Shown here piece by piece: positions 1-12,400 of a stretch of 64,000 nt of DNA (position 1 is its first letter; each line of letters begins with the position of its first letter). The DNA lies in NCBI RefSeq assembly GCF_964340395.1, contig NC_135553.1:10182501-10246500 (forward strand), read 5' to 3'. The stretch is from Glandiceps talaboti (Eukaryota; Hemichordata; Enteropneusta; Spengelidae). The notes under the pieces are model-generated. The model was given only the letters and a program-made list of their open reading frames with translations, ran no database searches and was not told where the DNA came from. Made by a program: the position numbers and the translations under genes.

Positions 1-37
1 AATCCAAATAAAATACCCAATCCTCATCCATATGGTC
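1..37 (+). repeat. Right end of a foldback MITE, cut by the window edge
   Basis: The first 37 bases match the right arm of the elements at 23848-24192 and 51526-51667 (shared words CCAAATAAA, ATACC and CTCATCCATATGG). The rest of this copy lies outside the window. It sits in an intron of RSAD1. Confidence 0.6.
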
Positions 38-201
38 ACTTTGATATATGATCACTGTGTTAGGTTGTGAAGCTGTGACATTTTTTGAGAGCACACTTAA
101 GGTTTGCTATTTCACAATATACTCATAGTAATCTTGATTTTTACCCAAACACTACAGTTTTGCTACAATGCCATTGGCACTATGTTTATTTTTGTGTACA
201 G

Positions 202-3200
202 ATTCTGTGTCTTTGTGATGACCATATATCATTATATCAACTGACTTTAGAGAGGGGAACAGCATTATTCAAAATGTGTACAAGTGGAAATCTGGTAAGT
301 TAGTTTCTGTTTATGTTAATTGAGATAATATATTGTGAATTGGTAGACCAGATATTTCAAACTTACTGAAAAAAAAGATAGAAAGATAGCAATTCATGTG
401 CTTTGTAATAATATCAACATTGCATTTTATTCTTTTAATTGTTCTTCTTTGTGAAAAATGTTTTATTTTTAATACTTTTCAAACGTAGAATTATTGACAG
501 GGGTCCCTGTGCGCTTTATAATGGATGCAAGACATTTTGCTGTATTTGTGTAAAGGTCTATCATGTTCATGAAACCCCCCCCCCCCCACCTATGTTTTTG
601 TTTGCACAGTACAGTAGGTCCACAATGTTCCTTCTTTTATTCATTGTCAATCTCAAACATTGTTTGCAGCATTTATAACTTTATAGGCCATAAAGGAGCT
701 TTTCAGTAGAATTTTTAGGTTTTTGTGGAAAAGTTTGACCAGGTGTAGATTCAATTTTTCCTCCTGTTCATGTTCAGAGTGTTCCTGATGATGACAGCAT
801 GGCAGAATTATATGAACTAGCTGTTGATACTCTGTCTAATGCTGGGTTTACACGATATGAAGTGTCAAATTTTGCCAGAAATGTAAGTATTAAACTTGTG
901 TACTGAATTTTGAACATTTGCACAATAATACATTGTGTTCTGTTTGTGTCTGCTCAACCTATATAACCTAAAACAACACAACATAACATTATCACTATCA
1001 TTGTGAAACATAACACAACATAACATAACACAACATAACATAACATAGTGCATCCTAACCCATCAACATGACATAACATAACATCGCGTTAGTGCAATAA
1101 GTTCATATCAGCTATACAATTGTGTAGCAGATACAACCTTATCGCACTGACTCGACGATAATATAACATAGTATAACAACATGGCAAAACATAACACCAT
1201 ATAACATAACATGGCATAACATATAAAGACATAACATCACATCACAATACCACATAACATAACACATAAAGACATAACATCACAACACCACATAACATAA
1301 TATGACATAACACATAAAGACATAACATCACAACACCACATAACATTATATGAAATAACACATAAAGACATAACATAACATCACAACACCACATAACATA
1401 ACATGACATAACATAACACACAAAGACAACATCATAACATAACATGACATAACATATAAAGACATAACATCACAGCACCACATAACATAACATCATATAA
1501 AGACATAACATCACAACACTACATAACATAACATGACATAAAATAAGAGAGTATGGCATGACATAAAATAACACAGCAGAACATAACAACACAACACTAT
1601 ATATGGCATAATACATACAAATTCCCAGTACCATGTGACCACAAACAATAGCAGTCCAGAACCATGCTGTGTGTTTTTTAAACACAATACACAACATCTG
1701 TTTTCACTTTAAAATTAACCCCACCCATTCTATAGAATCAATGTAGAATAAAAATAAAAACGGCAAAAATACTCGGTAAAGAGACATGTGCAATTTTTTG
1801 GGCCATGCGTAATTTAAAAAAAAATTTTTTCAAATTCGAAAAAAAAAATGTAAGTGAAATTTATGCTAACATATATTAACTTTAAACCCATTGTAAAATG
1901 ATATGATGTTCATTCAGTGATAAACTGCCTACCACATTTTCTGCATAATTTCTTTGTAAACAATGAAGTCTATATCTACTACAGCTGTTACTATTTATAT
2001 TTGTGAATATTCATTCACTTTTTTTATGATAAATTATATCAGTACAAAAGATTTTGTAACAGACAGAATCTTTATCAGATGGTACTATATTATTTCATTC
2101 AAATCCTATTTCAATGTTAAAATGCTGTAAACCTGGAAATTTTAGCTCAAAAGACTTATTTTTGCTTTTTTTCATTGGAAAGCAAAAACGCAAAATTAAG
2201 TAGTGACTACCTTCTTGTACATGAACACAATGTACCAGTCTGGTAATAAGTTAAAATTAGTCTTTGTGAACTAGCTGAAGACTGTAAAATCGCAAAATTT
2301 TCTAGTGGTGAAAATATTTAGGTTTACAGTATTTTATAGATATCTGTTAGAGTTGATTCAACTAGTTTAGTTCTTATTCTTCGTCTTTCAGACCTCTCTT
2401 TCTTTAGAGACTATGTTGACATCCAGACTAATTTCAACAGACGTTGCCAAAACTGTGTGTTTCACATATTTTTATCTGTGATACTACAATAAGGACAAGA
2501 CTTCAAACACACCAGCTTAATACAAATGAAAACAAAATATGAATGATTGTAACACCCATGAAATATAATATAGACGAAATATACTACGTGTAATCTGGAC
2601 CGGACAAGCTACTACAACTATTGGATATATGAGAGAGCTGAACATAGAGGCTCAGAGAGCCTGCATTCAGAATCAACACTATAAACACTCTTGCAACTGA
2701 AAGCTGATATAAATATATGCATGATGAAATTCACATTATTCATGCAAGTCATTTGTACACTAATTACATATTTCAGTTTGTGTACAAAATTTACTGACAA
2801 AAAATGTAGTTTTGAAATGTTCATGGAACTGGTCACCAAACGTAATATACCAGTACATAGTGTACTCACATCATTATTCACACACAAACAACAGCAAAAC
2901 AATGAACAATAAATTAAAAAACAAACATTGCATGACTTCAGTACTTTGGAATGTACTTTAATAGAATGCCAAAGCGAATCTACATGAGCTAGTCATATTA
3001 GTAATCACTATGACAACAAAATAAACATATTATGAACATTGAGTGACTTTTCAGTGTTTGGGAATATACATAGAATAGGCCATCAGATGAAATGTACATG
3101 AACTAATCACATATCATCTGCGTATCAACAAAGTAGTGATATTTAGAATTAAAACATGAAACATAAATGTCATTTTTCTCCATCCTTTCATTATTATCAT

Positions 3201-6200
3201 TTATCTTTCCTTGTATTCTTTATCTCACTTTTGTTTATTTTCAAAGATAGTATGGTTTCAAGAGCAGATTTCAAAATTTAAAATTAAACCGTACTGTTTA
3301 CTCCTTTGAATTGGATGCTTATATATAGATTTGTTATTCCTCTCTCTGGAGGCCTCTTCCATCCTGTTTGTTAAGTTTTTGTGATGCAATTAGATTTTTT
3401 CCCAAAGGTACAACTTAACACAAGAATCATCTTTTGAGTGATTTTTGCATTCCATTTCATCATCAGGGAGCAGAAAGCAGTCACAACAAAAATTATTGGT
3501 TTGGTGGTCAATATATCGGTGTTGGACCAGGTATGTATGTGCTGTATTCCTTCACTGACAAATAACATACTTCAAAGTGATTCTATCCCCCCCCCCCCCC
3601 CCATCATACTCAATGTATGCAGTGTTGATTTTCAGAACAGAAAGTAATGAATGAAGTGCAAATTGATGGTTGTTAGGGTATTATTATTTGAACATCAGGA
3701 TTCTCATTATAGCCTTGAAATATTCATGAGATCATTAAGTACACTGTATACCTATTAATGGCAGAAATAGCAGATCTATTTCCTGAAACGTACATATTAT
3801 GTAACTTTCGGTCAAAATATCAATTTACAAGAATTACCAATTTTAATATTCACCCAGTTTTTCAGTTTATGAAAGAAATAGTTGCTAATTGTTAGTAAAT
3901 CATGAAACTTACTAAAATTGCAGTTACAGTGATCTGCCTATTATTACTCACTGATAACAGCTTGCTTGCCTTGAAATATCAAATATCGTGTATGCTATCT
4001 TCTTGCCTTCCTAGGTGCCCATGGAAGATTTGTCAGGACAGGAGAAGGGGAGAGAAACAGGGAAGCTAGGATACAAACTCTGGAACCAGATATCTGGATG
4101 GCAGAAGTGGAAATGTTTGGACACGCAACAAGGAAAACTGTAACACAGACACAGACCGACATGTATGTTGAATGAATGTAAATTGGGGACATTCCAGAGT
4201 ATTCTGTTTCAAAGAAGACATTCACTAAGCACCCACAATTTAACCCCAGGTCTCATATTACTGTTATCTTATCTGACTTCTGTGCACATCCTGTAATAGG
4301 GTAATGAGAACAAATGCTGTTACAGGGTCTGTAAATTGGGCATTAAACTTAAAGATTTCATAGTTGTATTCATAGACATGTAACAGGTTTGTTGGCACAG
4401 GCATGCATACAGGTCTGTAATTTGTGGCTGTATACATTGCTGTGATCACATGACCGAAACAGGCCATACACACAGATGGGAACTGGAGATGATAATCTCT
4501 GTGAGCTGATGATACCTTTTTGGATGTTTACACAGTAGAGAAGTAGAAGTAGAAGAGATGTGTGTACAGGGTCATAAATTTGCTCAGATTCCAGAACTGT
4601 ATACATATACACATACATGTAACAGGTCTGTTGGTACAGGTATGTATACACATGTGTAATTTCTGAGAATATCTCACAAACGGGTCATACACATGTAGTA
4701 ATGTTTTAATTGCATGTATAAACAAATGTCATGATGAAATAAGACCCATGGCACACCTGTCACACATGCCATACAGTCATGTACACGTATATAGGTACCA
4801 TCAGATGTAGAAAAGACAGATCTTGTGACATGCCTGTATACACATCAATGTATCAGCAGTGTAACTACATCAGGGTATATAGTAATGTAGCCACACCTCT
4901 GTGGACAGGTTTGTGGCTACAGCTCAGCTAAAAGCCTGTGCTGTCTTCACTGATACAGACCTGTACTGTCACACAGGAATATTACAGAGTCTAAACAAGA
5001 CCGGTTCCAAGGGTGAAATTTTATTTGATGTGTAGACAAACTAGGTTAGTGTATACTAGTAACTTTCAAAGTATTTTTAATTAGATTTTCAGCACTAAAC
5101 TTTTCCACTGTGATTTTTGTGTGTTTATTTTTTGTAGTCTTCAAGAGATACTGTTGTTAGGACTTCGTACAATGGTGGGTATTACAGACTTACGATGGCA
5201 ACAGTTTTCAAATGGTACAAGTCTACAGACTGTGTTTGCTGATTCTGGTGTTCTTGATGAATTTATACAGAATGGACTACTTCAATTTAGTGACCAGTAA
5301 GTTGTTTGGTTGCTTTGCTGACTTTACAAACTTTTTAATCAAGTGAAAATACTCACATAAAAATGTTGATAGATTTGGATGGACTATGAGAACCGTTTAT
5401 CATTTTGCTTGAATACGAAACATGGAGTCATATTGGTCGAATGGTCGGAGTGACTGGCTTGGAAGCTGTAGATTGCAGGTTTGAGCCCAGTCACTGCCAT
5501 TTGCTTCTAAATGGCTAATGTCCTTGGGCAAGATTTGAACTATGATTGTGCCTCAGTCAACCCAGCTGTATAATTGGGGACCTGGTAGGATAGAGGTTGC
5601 AGTGTGAATGCTTTAATCCTATGCGCTTATAGAGGCTGCAATGGATTGTATTCTCCCCAGGGAGTTGAGGAAATATAAATGGCCGTTGTGCCGCTAAAGG
5701 TCCATGCCAGGGGTAATAATTGTAAAGTGCTTTGAGCGCAGAAAATGCTATATAAAAACCAACATTTATAGTTATAAACAAAACTATGGAAATATTGATA
5801 GGTTTTGAAAGGCACTAACATGTGTACCACTTTGTTTTGTGAAATGAATCTAATTTTAATTTCATGGTTAGGTAAAAAAAATGTTAATAGGTAATAAAAG
5901 GCAAGGAAAATACATCAAATAGATCTCAACCTATAAATTGATCCTCCAATTAATAGACTAATTATATGTGTTACTGTATTATGATTGGCAAACTTTGACC
6001 TACTGGCATTGTTCTGTAACTTGATTGTTATTATAATTATGTTCCACAGAAAATGTTGTAATGAGATAACAGCTGAGTTTGCAGGATTTTCACTCTATAC
6101 GTACATAAAACCTTGAATAGTACTATTCTTAGACTGGTACATGTATAATGTTGATGTTGATGAATGCCTTCAGTGGTATTCAAAGTAGTTTGGCGTTGTT

Positions 6201-6891
6201 AACACAGTCAGGTAGCATCAAAGGGATTTTGTTGACATATCGGTATACATGTACCACTGAGTAAATTATGTCTCATTAAACCATCTATGTATGATGTCTG
6301 ATTACCCAGCTTGAGTTCTGTCAATGACTACTTAGTGGAGTAAGTAGACTATCTGACAATACCTTGTAATAGGCAGCAAAAATCACCCCCACCCCCAAAC
6401 AAAACAAACCAAACCAACACAACAAACAAACAAACAAACAAACAAACAAACTGATTAAAAACAGGCGTCAGCTGAATGCCTCCTGTTTTTGCCTGACAAT
6501 TACAGCACTGGGATCATATTTATTTATTTACTTGATATTATCTATGCAAAATCAAATAGTTTAAATTGAACTAGTGCCAACTAAGTTGTCACAAATTGGA
6601 AAATTATAAGGAAAAATTTGTATTAACAAATTATTGCAAATAATAATATTAACACTTTGACGACTTTGTTTCTGTAACACTATGTAATTACACCGTAAAT
6701 ACAGAGTGTCAGCCTTGAAATAGCTTAAATTTAGGTATTAATGATTTTAAAAACATTATTTTGTTTTCTATTTCAGCACATTACAGGCAACATCAAGAGG
6801 ACTGTCTGTTATTGATAGCATTCTACCTGACCTGCTAGTTGGGTTGCAAATATATTACCAAAATTACTCTACCCATCGAAATGATAGCTGA
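202..6891 (+). CDS. RSAD1: RSAD1/HemW-like radical SAM haem chaperone, C-terminal half (5' partial)
   Basis: Six coding exons join in phase: 202-294, 778-882, 3467-3530, 4015-4162, 5138-5296 and 6777-6891 (TGA), giving 227 residues. Recognisable blocks in order are [76 protein letters not shown] and RWQQF. They match, from memory, the C-terminal half of animal RSAD1, a homologue of bacterial HemW once annotated as oxygen-independent coproporphyrinogen oxidase. The family binds haem and a 4Fe-4S cluster and is thought to act in mitochondria. The radical-SAM CxxxCxxC motif and the targeting peptide should lie upstream of the window. All introns are GT-AG. AATAAA at 974-979 of the 6.9-kb line (6974-6979) fits the 3' end. 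Introns carry a minisatellite (966-1610), a tandem duplication (4230-4710) and a SINE (5425-5770). The start of the first visible exon is the least certain boundary. Confidence 0.9.
966..1610. repeat. ACATA-rich minisatellite in RSAD1 intron
   Basis: About 640 bases are built from ACATA/ACACA words. The middle part has a higher-order unit of roughly 45-65 bases containing AAGACATAACATCACAACAC repeated several times. A non-repeated stretch near 1080-1170 interrupts it. The long open frames on the minus strand here (rich in M, L, C, V and Y) are by-products of the repeat. The remainder of this intron, 1700-3466, shows no gene. Confidence 0.85.
4230..4710. repeat. Tandem duplication, about 240 bp unit, in RSAD1 intron
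   Basis: Two adjacent copies share GTAACAGG(T)CTGTTGG-CACAGG, then CATGCATACA/TATGTATACA, then TGTAATTT, and end with a CATACACA word. The first copy runs about 4378-4480 and the second about 4617-4700. Copies are diverged. No coding capacity is recognised. Confidence 0.6.
5425..5770 (+). mobile_element. tRNA-derived SINE
   Basis: An RNA polymerase III promoter is visible: A-box-like TGGTCGAATGG at 5434-5444 and B-box-like GGTTTGAGCCC at 5478-5488, at tRNA-like spacing. The body holds CCTTGGGCAAGA and a CTCAGTCAACCCAGCTGTAT-type stretch. The 3' tail (GTAAAGTGCTTTGAGCGC, then GCTATATAAA) resembles tails shared by widespread animal SINEs and L2-type LINEs, as I recall them. It lies in sense orientation in the last RSAD1 intron. 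Target duplications were not resolved. Confidence 0.8.
6420..6450. repeat. (CAAA)n microsatellite
   Basis: About seven CAAA units occur in the last RSAD1 intron, preceded by a C/A-rich tract. Confidence 0.85.
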
Positions 6892-6973
6892 CAGATTTTA
6901 GAGAAGAATTTTTTTCTCTGTAAATAATTTTTGTACAAACACAAACTAACTGTAAGTGTTCCCTTGAAGATGA

Positions 6974-6979
6974 AATAAA
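6974..6979 (+). terminator. Poly(A) signal of RSAD1
   Basis: A canonical AATAAA lies 82 nt after the RSAD1 stop codon and is followed by T-rich sequence. It is the first such hexamer downstream on this strand. Confidence 0.65.
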
Positions 6980-8814
6980 GTATTTTTATTTGCATAGATG
7001 TGGATTTTGTTTTGTTTTTTTTGGACTGTGTAGTGTGATATTCTGTGTTTGTTATCAACCCAGGTACGTCTGTGTAGCAAAGAACTGGCACAGTTTTGGT
7101 TTTAAGACAGTTGCAGACCCCTGTGGCTCCATGTAGTTTATCTAGATGGAAAAATTGGTCATTTACGGGCACTTCACATCATGCTGGTTGTATATAATGC
7201 TAGTAACTGACAGCATGATGTGGAGTAGTACCCATAATGATGAATCATCCAGTTTTATAGCTTACCAAAACAACATAGTGTGTTTTCTGAGGTTTTAGAA
7301 TTTTTGTGAATATTTATTACTTTTATATGACATAAAACATCATAAGAATGAACAAGAACAAGTAATACCTTTAGAGAAACTTGAAAAATCCTCTTATTCC
7401 AGATATTCCTGGACCACAGCTAAAACAATAGGATAATGAGAAAACTTGTCAACTCAGAAATCTTAGGCATGATGTACCTACATCATATGTAGAAATACAT
7501 TGAATAAACAAAACACTAGATTATTACTTGATCTGCACCATTGGGTGTTGAATACGTGAAAACTTTTCAAAGGCATGGAACACTACGATATCTTACCTTG
7601 AATACCCCTGACAATAGAGAAAACAAAATTGCAATATTTTCATGAATATTTCCTTGTCTAAATGAGACTGTTTATTAACTATACTGTTGTCCTATGTTTA
7701 ATATGGTAAGGGATTTGCTTCCAAAAATTGCTTTGACTCCAGTAATAGAAATATCACGTAACATTTTGCTCATGATTTGAACCAAATTTTATATAATAAC
7801 TCCAGGAGCAGTCGTTTACCGAGTAAATTGACAAAATTTCTTGTGGCTTCACTGCAATTATGTTCTTAAACCTATATTGAATTACTATAGTATCATATGA
7901 CTTCATGAAAGTGCTCACCATGGGAGGGGGTCACTCACTCCCACACCCTCCCCACTAGGGATCATGATGATGCTGTTTCCCTCACATTCAAGAGTGCGAT
8001 GGGAAAAACGTACTGGTTAAGTATCTCCAAGTATAGGTTACAGCCCAATGTGTAGTGTACTGCACATCTTCAGAAAGTGGGACAAGGGTGGAGGGGGGGG
8101 GGGGTAGCGTTACCGCATAATTGTATATATGAAAATCTCTGTAGTAGCTTGGGGGAGGGAGCTACGAAAGTTCTTGGTTCATTGCAAGGGGTAAGGTTGA
8201 CATGTTTTGAGATCGCAAGGGGGGGGGGGGGGGGCTGTGAAATATTTTGACCAAAATATTTTCTCCACAGGCCGGGCCCCCTGCTGTCAATTCTGCATAT
8301 TGATCCCCTTAGTATCGATAGTACAAATTTGTATTAGTGAAATGAAGCAGCAAGTGTCAACAAAATCATTTCAACATTAGCAACAGATATATGCCATATC
8401 CAGTATACTAATCAAATTTGAAAAAATGGATTTTGATACCTGTCAACATGCAAACACATTTATACTGAGATGTATAATATTACACATCATGAATTTTTTT
8501 TATCAATATAGTATTTTAGATACATAATAGATTAATTAATTTCATATTTAATTGTATTTATAATTTCAGGGACAGCATAATTCATGATACATGGATTAAT
8601 TAAAATTTTAATAATACTACAGTTTTGTAAATACGCTTACATCATTATGTTGTTTGTTTTGCTCAAGTCATGTGTGTGTACAGTATAATATAATTATGAT
8701 TATCTTATCTTGTGTTTTGTGCGTGTGTTATTTATTCCGCCTTTTTTCTCAGAAATTGTAAACCTGTGTGACTCAACAGAAAACACATCCTCATGTATTA
8801 CCATTGCAAGTCCT
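6980..8814. other. Intergenic region between RSAD1 and CSNK1
   Basis: No coding exon or RNA gene could be supported in this stretch. It contains two long G runs (8093-8104 and 8219-8234) in a locally G/C-rich patch (7915-8290), and otherwise AT-rich single-copy-looking DNA. Confidence 0.6.
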
Positions 8815-8823
8815 GGAAAGGTA

Positions 8824-9046
8824 CAATCTGATTAAAATCTGATGTTAGATAGGCTGGTTTTCCTGTATTTACCTTTATTCCATCGTTATTGTGTCTTTTA
8901 CGTTAGTTTTTTATTTTCCTGGACGAACGCCTTTCCAAGGCGTTCGTCCAGGAAAATAAAAAACTAACGTAAAAGACACAATAACGATGGAATAAAGGTA
9001 AATACAGGAAAACCAGCCTATCTAACATCAGATTTTAATCAGATTG
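8824..9046. mobile_element. Perfect 223-bp palindromic MITE with 9-bp target duplication
   Basis: The left arm (8824-8933) and right arm (8937-9046) are exact reverse complements around a 3-nt loop (TCC), with no mismatch found over 110 bases. Termini read CAATCTGATTAAAATC. Identical 9-bp direct repeats, GGAAAGGTA, flank it at 8815-8823 and 9047-9055. A 9-bp duplication with long inverted repeats is typical of Mutator-like elements. It encodes nothing and would need a transposase supplied elsewhere. The termini are shared with the element at 16225-17054. It lies about 0.4 kb before the CSNK1 start codon. Confidence 0.93.
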
Positions 9047-9055
9047 GGAAAGGTA

Positions 9056-9477
9056 CTACAGGTAAGCGATATGAATGTCCAACATCCGGGTACTGAACTG
9101 TGTTACTCAAAGGGTACGCAGGCGCAATGATGTCGGCAACCACTGGCCGATGGAAGTAAATAATGGCGATCTGCTTACTTGCTAGACACTGACATACCAT
9201 GAAGAATCGCATCCATCCAACCGCTTCTTTTATATCCTTGCACCCATCTTCCAGCTGAGAGTAGAGTAGAAGAATCGCTTTTGTATCAGACGAAATTTTA
9301 TGCCATTTTCTCCTACGTAGGTGAGTGATATCGGCTCAAATTCACAACAATCTTCCGGGGAGGTGTCGATCTGTTTCCGCTTCTGTGAACGTCATTCAAT
9401 TGATTTCTCATGCATATTTGTATGTATTTTCCACAGTCTGAAATCCGGAGCGTCGCTTCCGAGCTTTGGACTTCAAA
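9056..9477 (+). promoter_or_regulatory. Likely CSNK1 promoter and 5' UTR with an intron
   Basis: This stretch is more CpG-rich than its surroundings. It has an NRF1-like CGCAGGCGCA near 9118 and a YY1-like AATGGCG near 9162. A consensus donor (TACGTAG|GTGAGT at 9320/9321) and acceptor (TTTCCACAG at 9428-9436) suggest a 5' UTR intron removed before the ATG at 9478. Both the sites and the promoter call are inferred from sequence alone. Confidence 0.5.
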
Positions 9478-12400
9478 ATGGAACTGAGGGTAGGGAATAA
9501 GTATCGTTTAGGTCGAAAGATCGGCAGTGGTTCATTCGGAGACATCTACTTAGGTAAGTGAGAGTACGACATTTCGTATTTCCTGGATTTTTTTCTGTGT
9601 TTTGAAAACAGCGAGTGGAACAAGCCAGCCAGCTGCAATGGCTGAACGCCAGGCCACTGGCACTCCTGTGTCAATGGTCATTGTTCTTGACCGTTTAGGT
9701 GTTTTTAGTCGGCGTTTTTCACTGCTTACGTGTACAACAAATCTGAAAGATTGTTTGTTTCGTGTTTTCACAGGTACAAACATAACGAACGGTGAAGAAG
9801 TGGCAATCAAACTAGAATGCGTGAAAACAAAACACCCTCAGCTTCACATAGAAAGCAAATTTTACAAAATGATGCAGGGAGGAGGTAAGTTTATTTTTGA
9901 TTTTTTCTCAAAAATTTTGGTTATTTTTTTTGAGTGGACTTCATACCGCTTGGAATGTATACACCTGTCGCCAGTGTCTATATTTGTATACAAACTTCAG
10001 TATGTATGCCAGCCTTTTGTGTAGTGGCCCTTAGTGATAAATGAGCAGTGTATCAAGTTGGAAAATCGATGCCAAATTGCCCTGTCGAGTTTCAATTTCT
10101 TTCACATATGCTATTCCATTGGGTAGTGGGCGTTTGACCCGCCCGTCTGTCTTGTACTATGACTGTCTGAGATTTGTAACAAAAGATGTGGGCAAGCTTT
10201 GTCTTAGTGTCTATTGTGTTATCGAAATCATTAGTAGATGTTACAATTTACAATACAGAATATAGTCCCTGAAAATAAATTTGTCAGTTTTACATATGTA
10301 TACTTCTCAAACTGATATCCATGTTTTCTAGGTTTCACTTGTATGAAAAAATAGACTTAATTTTGATATAAATTCTTAGTCCAAAGACTGTTTTTACAAT
10401 ATTTAGAGTGAAACCAGTTTTATTGTACAAATTGTCTAATATGTGGGAGGAGCCTCTCCTTGATGACTAATAGTAATTTGAAAATAGTTTGATTGTGATA
10501 CCTATTGTCTCCACATAGTATGGCCATATTGCACTTCTACCCCATCCTGTTTTGATAATCATACACGGATGGATGGATTTGTTATTATTTTAGTGGAGTA
10601 TCTGTTATTAAAAAGGAAGTTGTGGATACCTAAATAGTAATGTAAGGTCATTGACAGATAAAACACACATTATGCCAGAAAATGACACATACTGATGTCA
10701 TCACCGTTTCTGATTACATTGTTGAGGACAGAACAGTATAGTCCATTGCGTGTATTTGTGAGTCTTAGGGATCCCTTTTGTGAAGTGCCTGTTGTTTTTG
10801 TCAGTCATTTGAATCAGGTTAGCCAGCAAACTCTTGCAATATGAGAACTGTTTCATCCTTTTGTTTGGTTGACACTCTGTTGATTCAGTGTTTGGAGACT
10901 TTTTTATGTGGTAAACCAATAGTGAAAAAAAATCCACCTTATTATTGATACAAAAGGGAAATTTTATTTAAGACTATTAGGCTTAGAGCTTGATTATCTG
11001 TGCAATAAATTTTCATTTAGCTGCAACTGGGGTTTTCAGGTCAAAAGACCAATTATCTAATTCCAGTGGTGTCATATGTCAGATCCTGTTTCTAAAATAT
11101 CAAAAACATTGACAATGCGAGCCAGAAACAGCACAGTGTCTGAGAAAAAAGGGTATTGTAAATATGTCAGTGAAATATTATCTGAGATGGTGAGCGGTGA
11201 AGTGTTCATGTTGAAGTTCGATAATAGGGTTGTAAATTAAAAACAGGTCAAGTCATTTGCAAAACATACAGCATATACTACCTGTGATGTTTTTTTTAAA
11301 TGATATATAGCCCAATTATTTTACACTGATAAAAGAGTGGCATTGAAAAACTGAATAAAACATAATTATGCATGTTTTTTTTTGAAAATAACCCCAAAAA
11401 AGCTTGTTTACCAGTATTCTTTATCAGTGAAGGCCAATTTTACAATGGAAGGCCACCTATGCTGAAATATAAATAAATGTATTGTGAGGCAAGGCTTCCT
11501 AGGAATATAGTGGGACACAACTGAATGTATCATTTGTATGTGGGAAATGAGAGCTGCCCCGTTTTTTGTCGTTTTATACTAACTAACGTACACATACATA
11601 TTTTGAACATGACATTGAGTTGAATTGTTTTGTAATACTGTTGGTGAAGTAGTTGAGTAGCTGAATAGCTTCATGAGATGTTAATAGTGTCATATTCATT
11701 GATACACTGTGAACAGTGAACAAGGACATTCCTTTCAACAAATTGTAATGAGTCAAGAATTTTGTAAGATTGAGTCTCTATTTCAACGCCTTGCCCAGTC
11801 TGTGCTGTCTGCTATTCTCAGAAGATACTACAAAGTGGTGATATAAAAAATATGTGCAATCTCTGGAAGAATAACTCTTAAGATATTATTACCAATCAGC
11901 AAATGTTTTAACGCTTGCTGATGGAGAGTAGTGTCTGATTTGTGGTAATGGTTAGTGTACCAGAAAACCCGGTTAGAGCCAGTCAAAACAGGAAAGATAA
12001 GAGAATTGTGTCTGAAAGATGTTATGGAACCAAACAATGGGGGTCAGTAGCTTCCAGATTGTAAGGGTTTAGTATGACCTGTTCGGTTTGTGAATGAATT
12101 GAATTGACAGTGCGGGTATACATTGTTCTTGTGTTCACGGCTATCTATTTCAGCACAGCAAAAGACTGTTGGTGAGCAACAAAAACTGTGCTGTAGTTCT
12201 GCATGGTATATTGTAGAAGGGTATTCAAATGTCAATTTACCTGCCTGTCGCCATGGAAGAACGGAGACGGGTCTGCCACACAATGGTCCAGACGGCTGAT
12301 CATGATTTATGCAAACAAAAGACAACTTTGCTAGACTACAAGCTCTGTATCGTTGTCTGTCAGTCAGTCAGACAGACAATATCTATATAAACATGGCACA

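Noticed and set aside
865-1697. Minus-strand frames rich in M, L, C, V and Y
   Set aside because: By-products of the ACATA-type minisatellite.
5434-5488. tRNA gene
   Set aside because: A and B boxes are present, but the sequence cannot be folded into a complete cloverleaf and continues into a SINE body and tail.
9602-10024. 140-codon plus-strand frame around CSNK1 exon 2
   Set aside because: Only the part 9774-9884 is exon; the rest is intron sequence that happens to be open on both sides of the splice sites.
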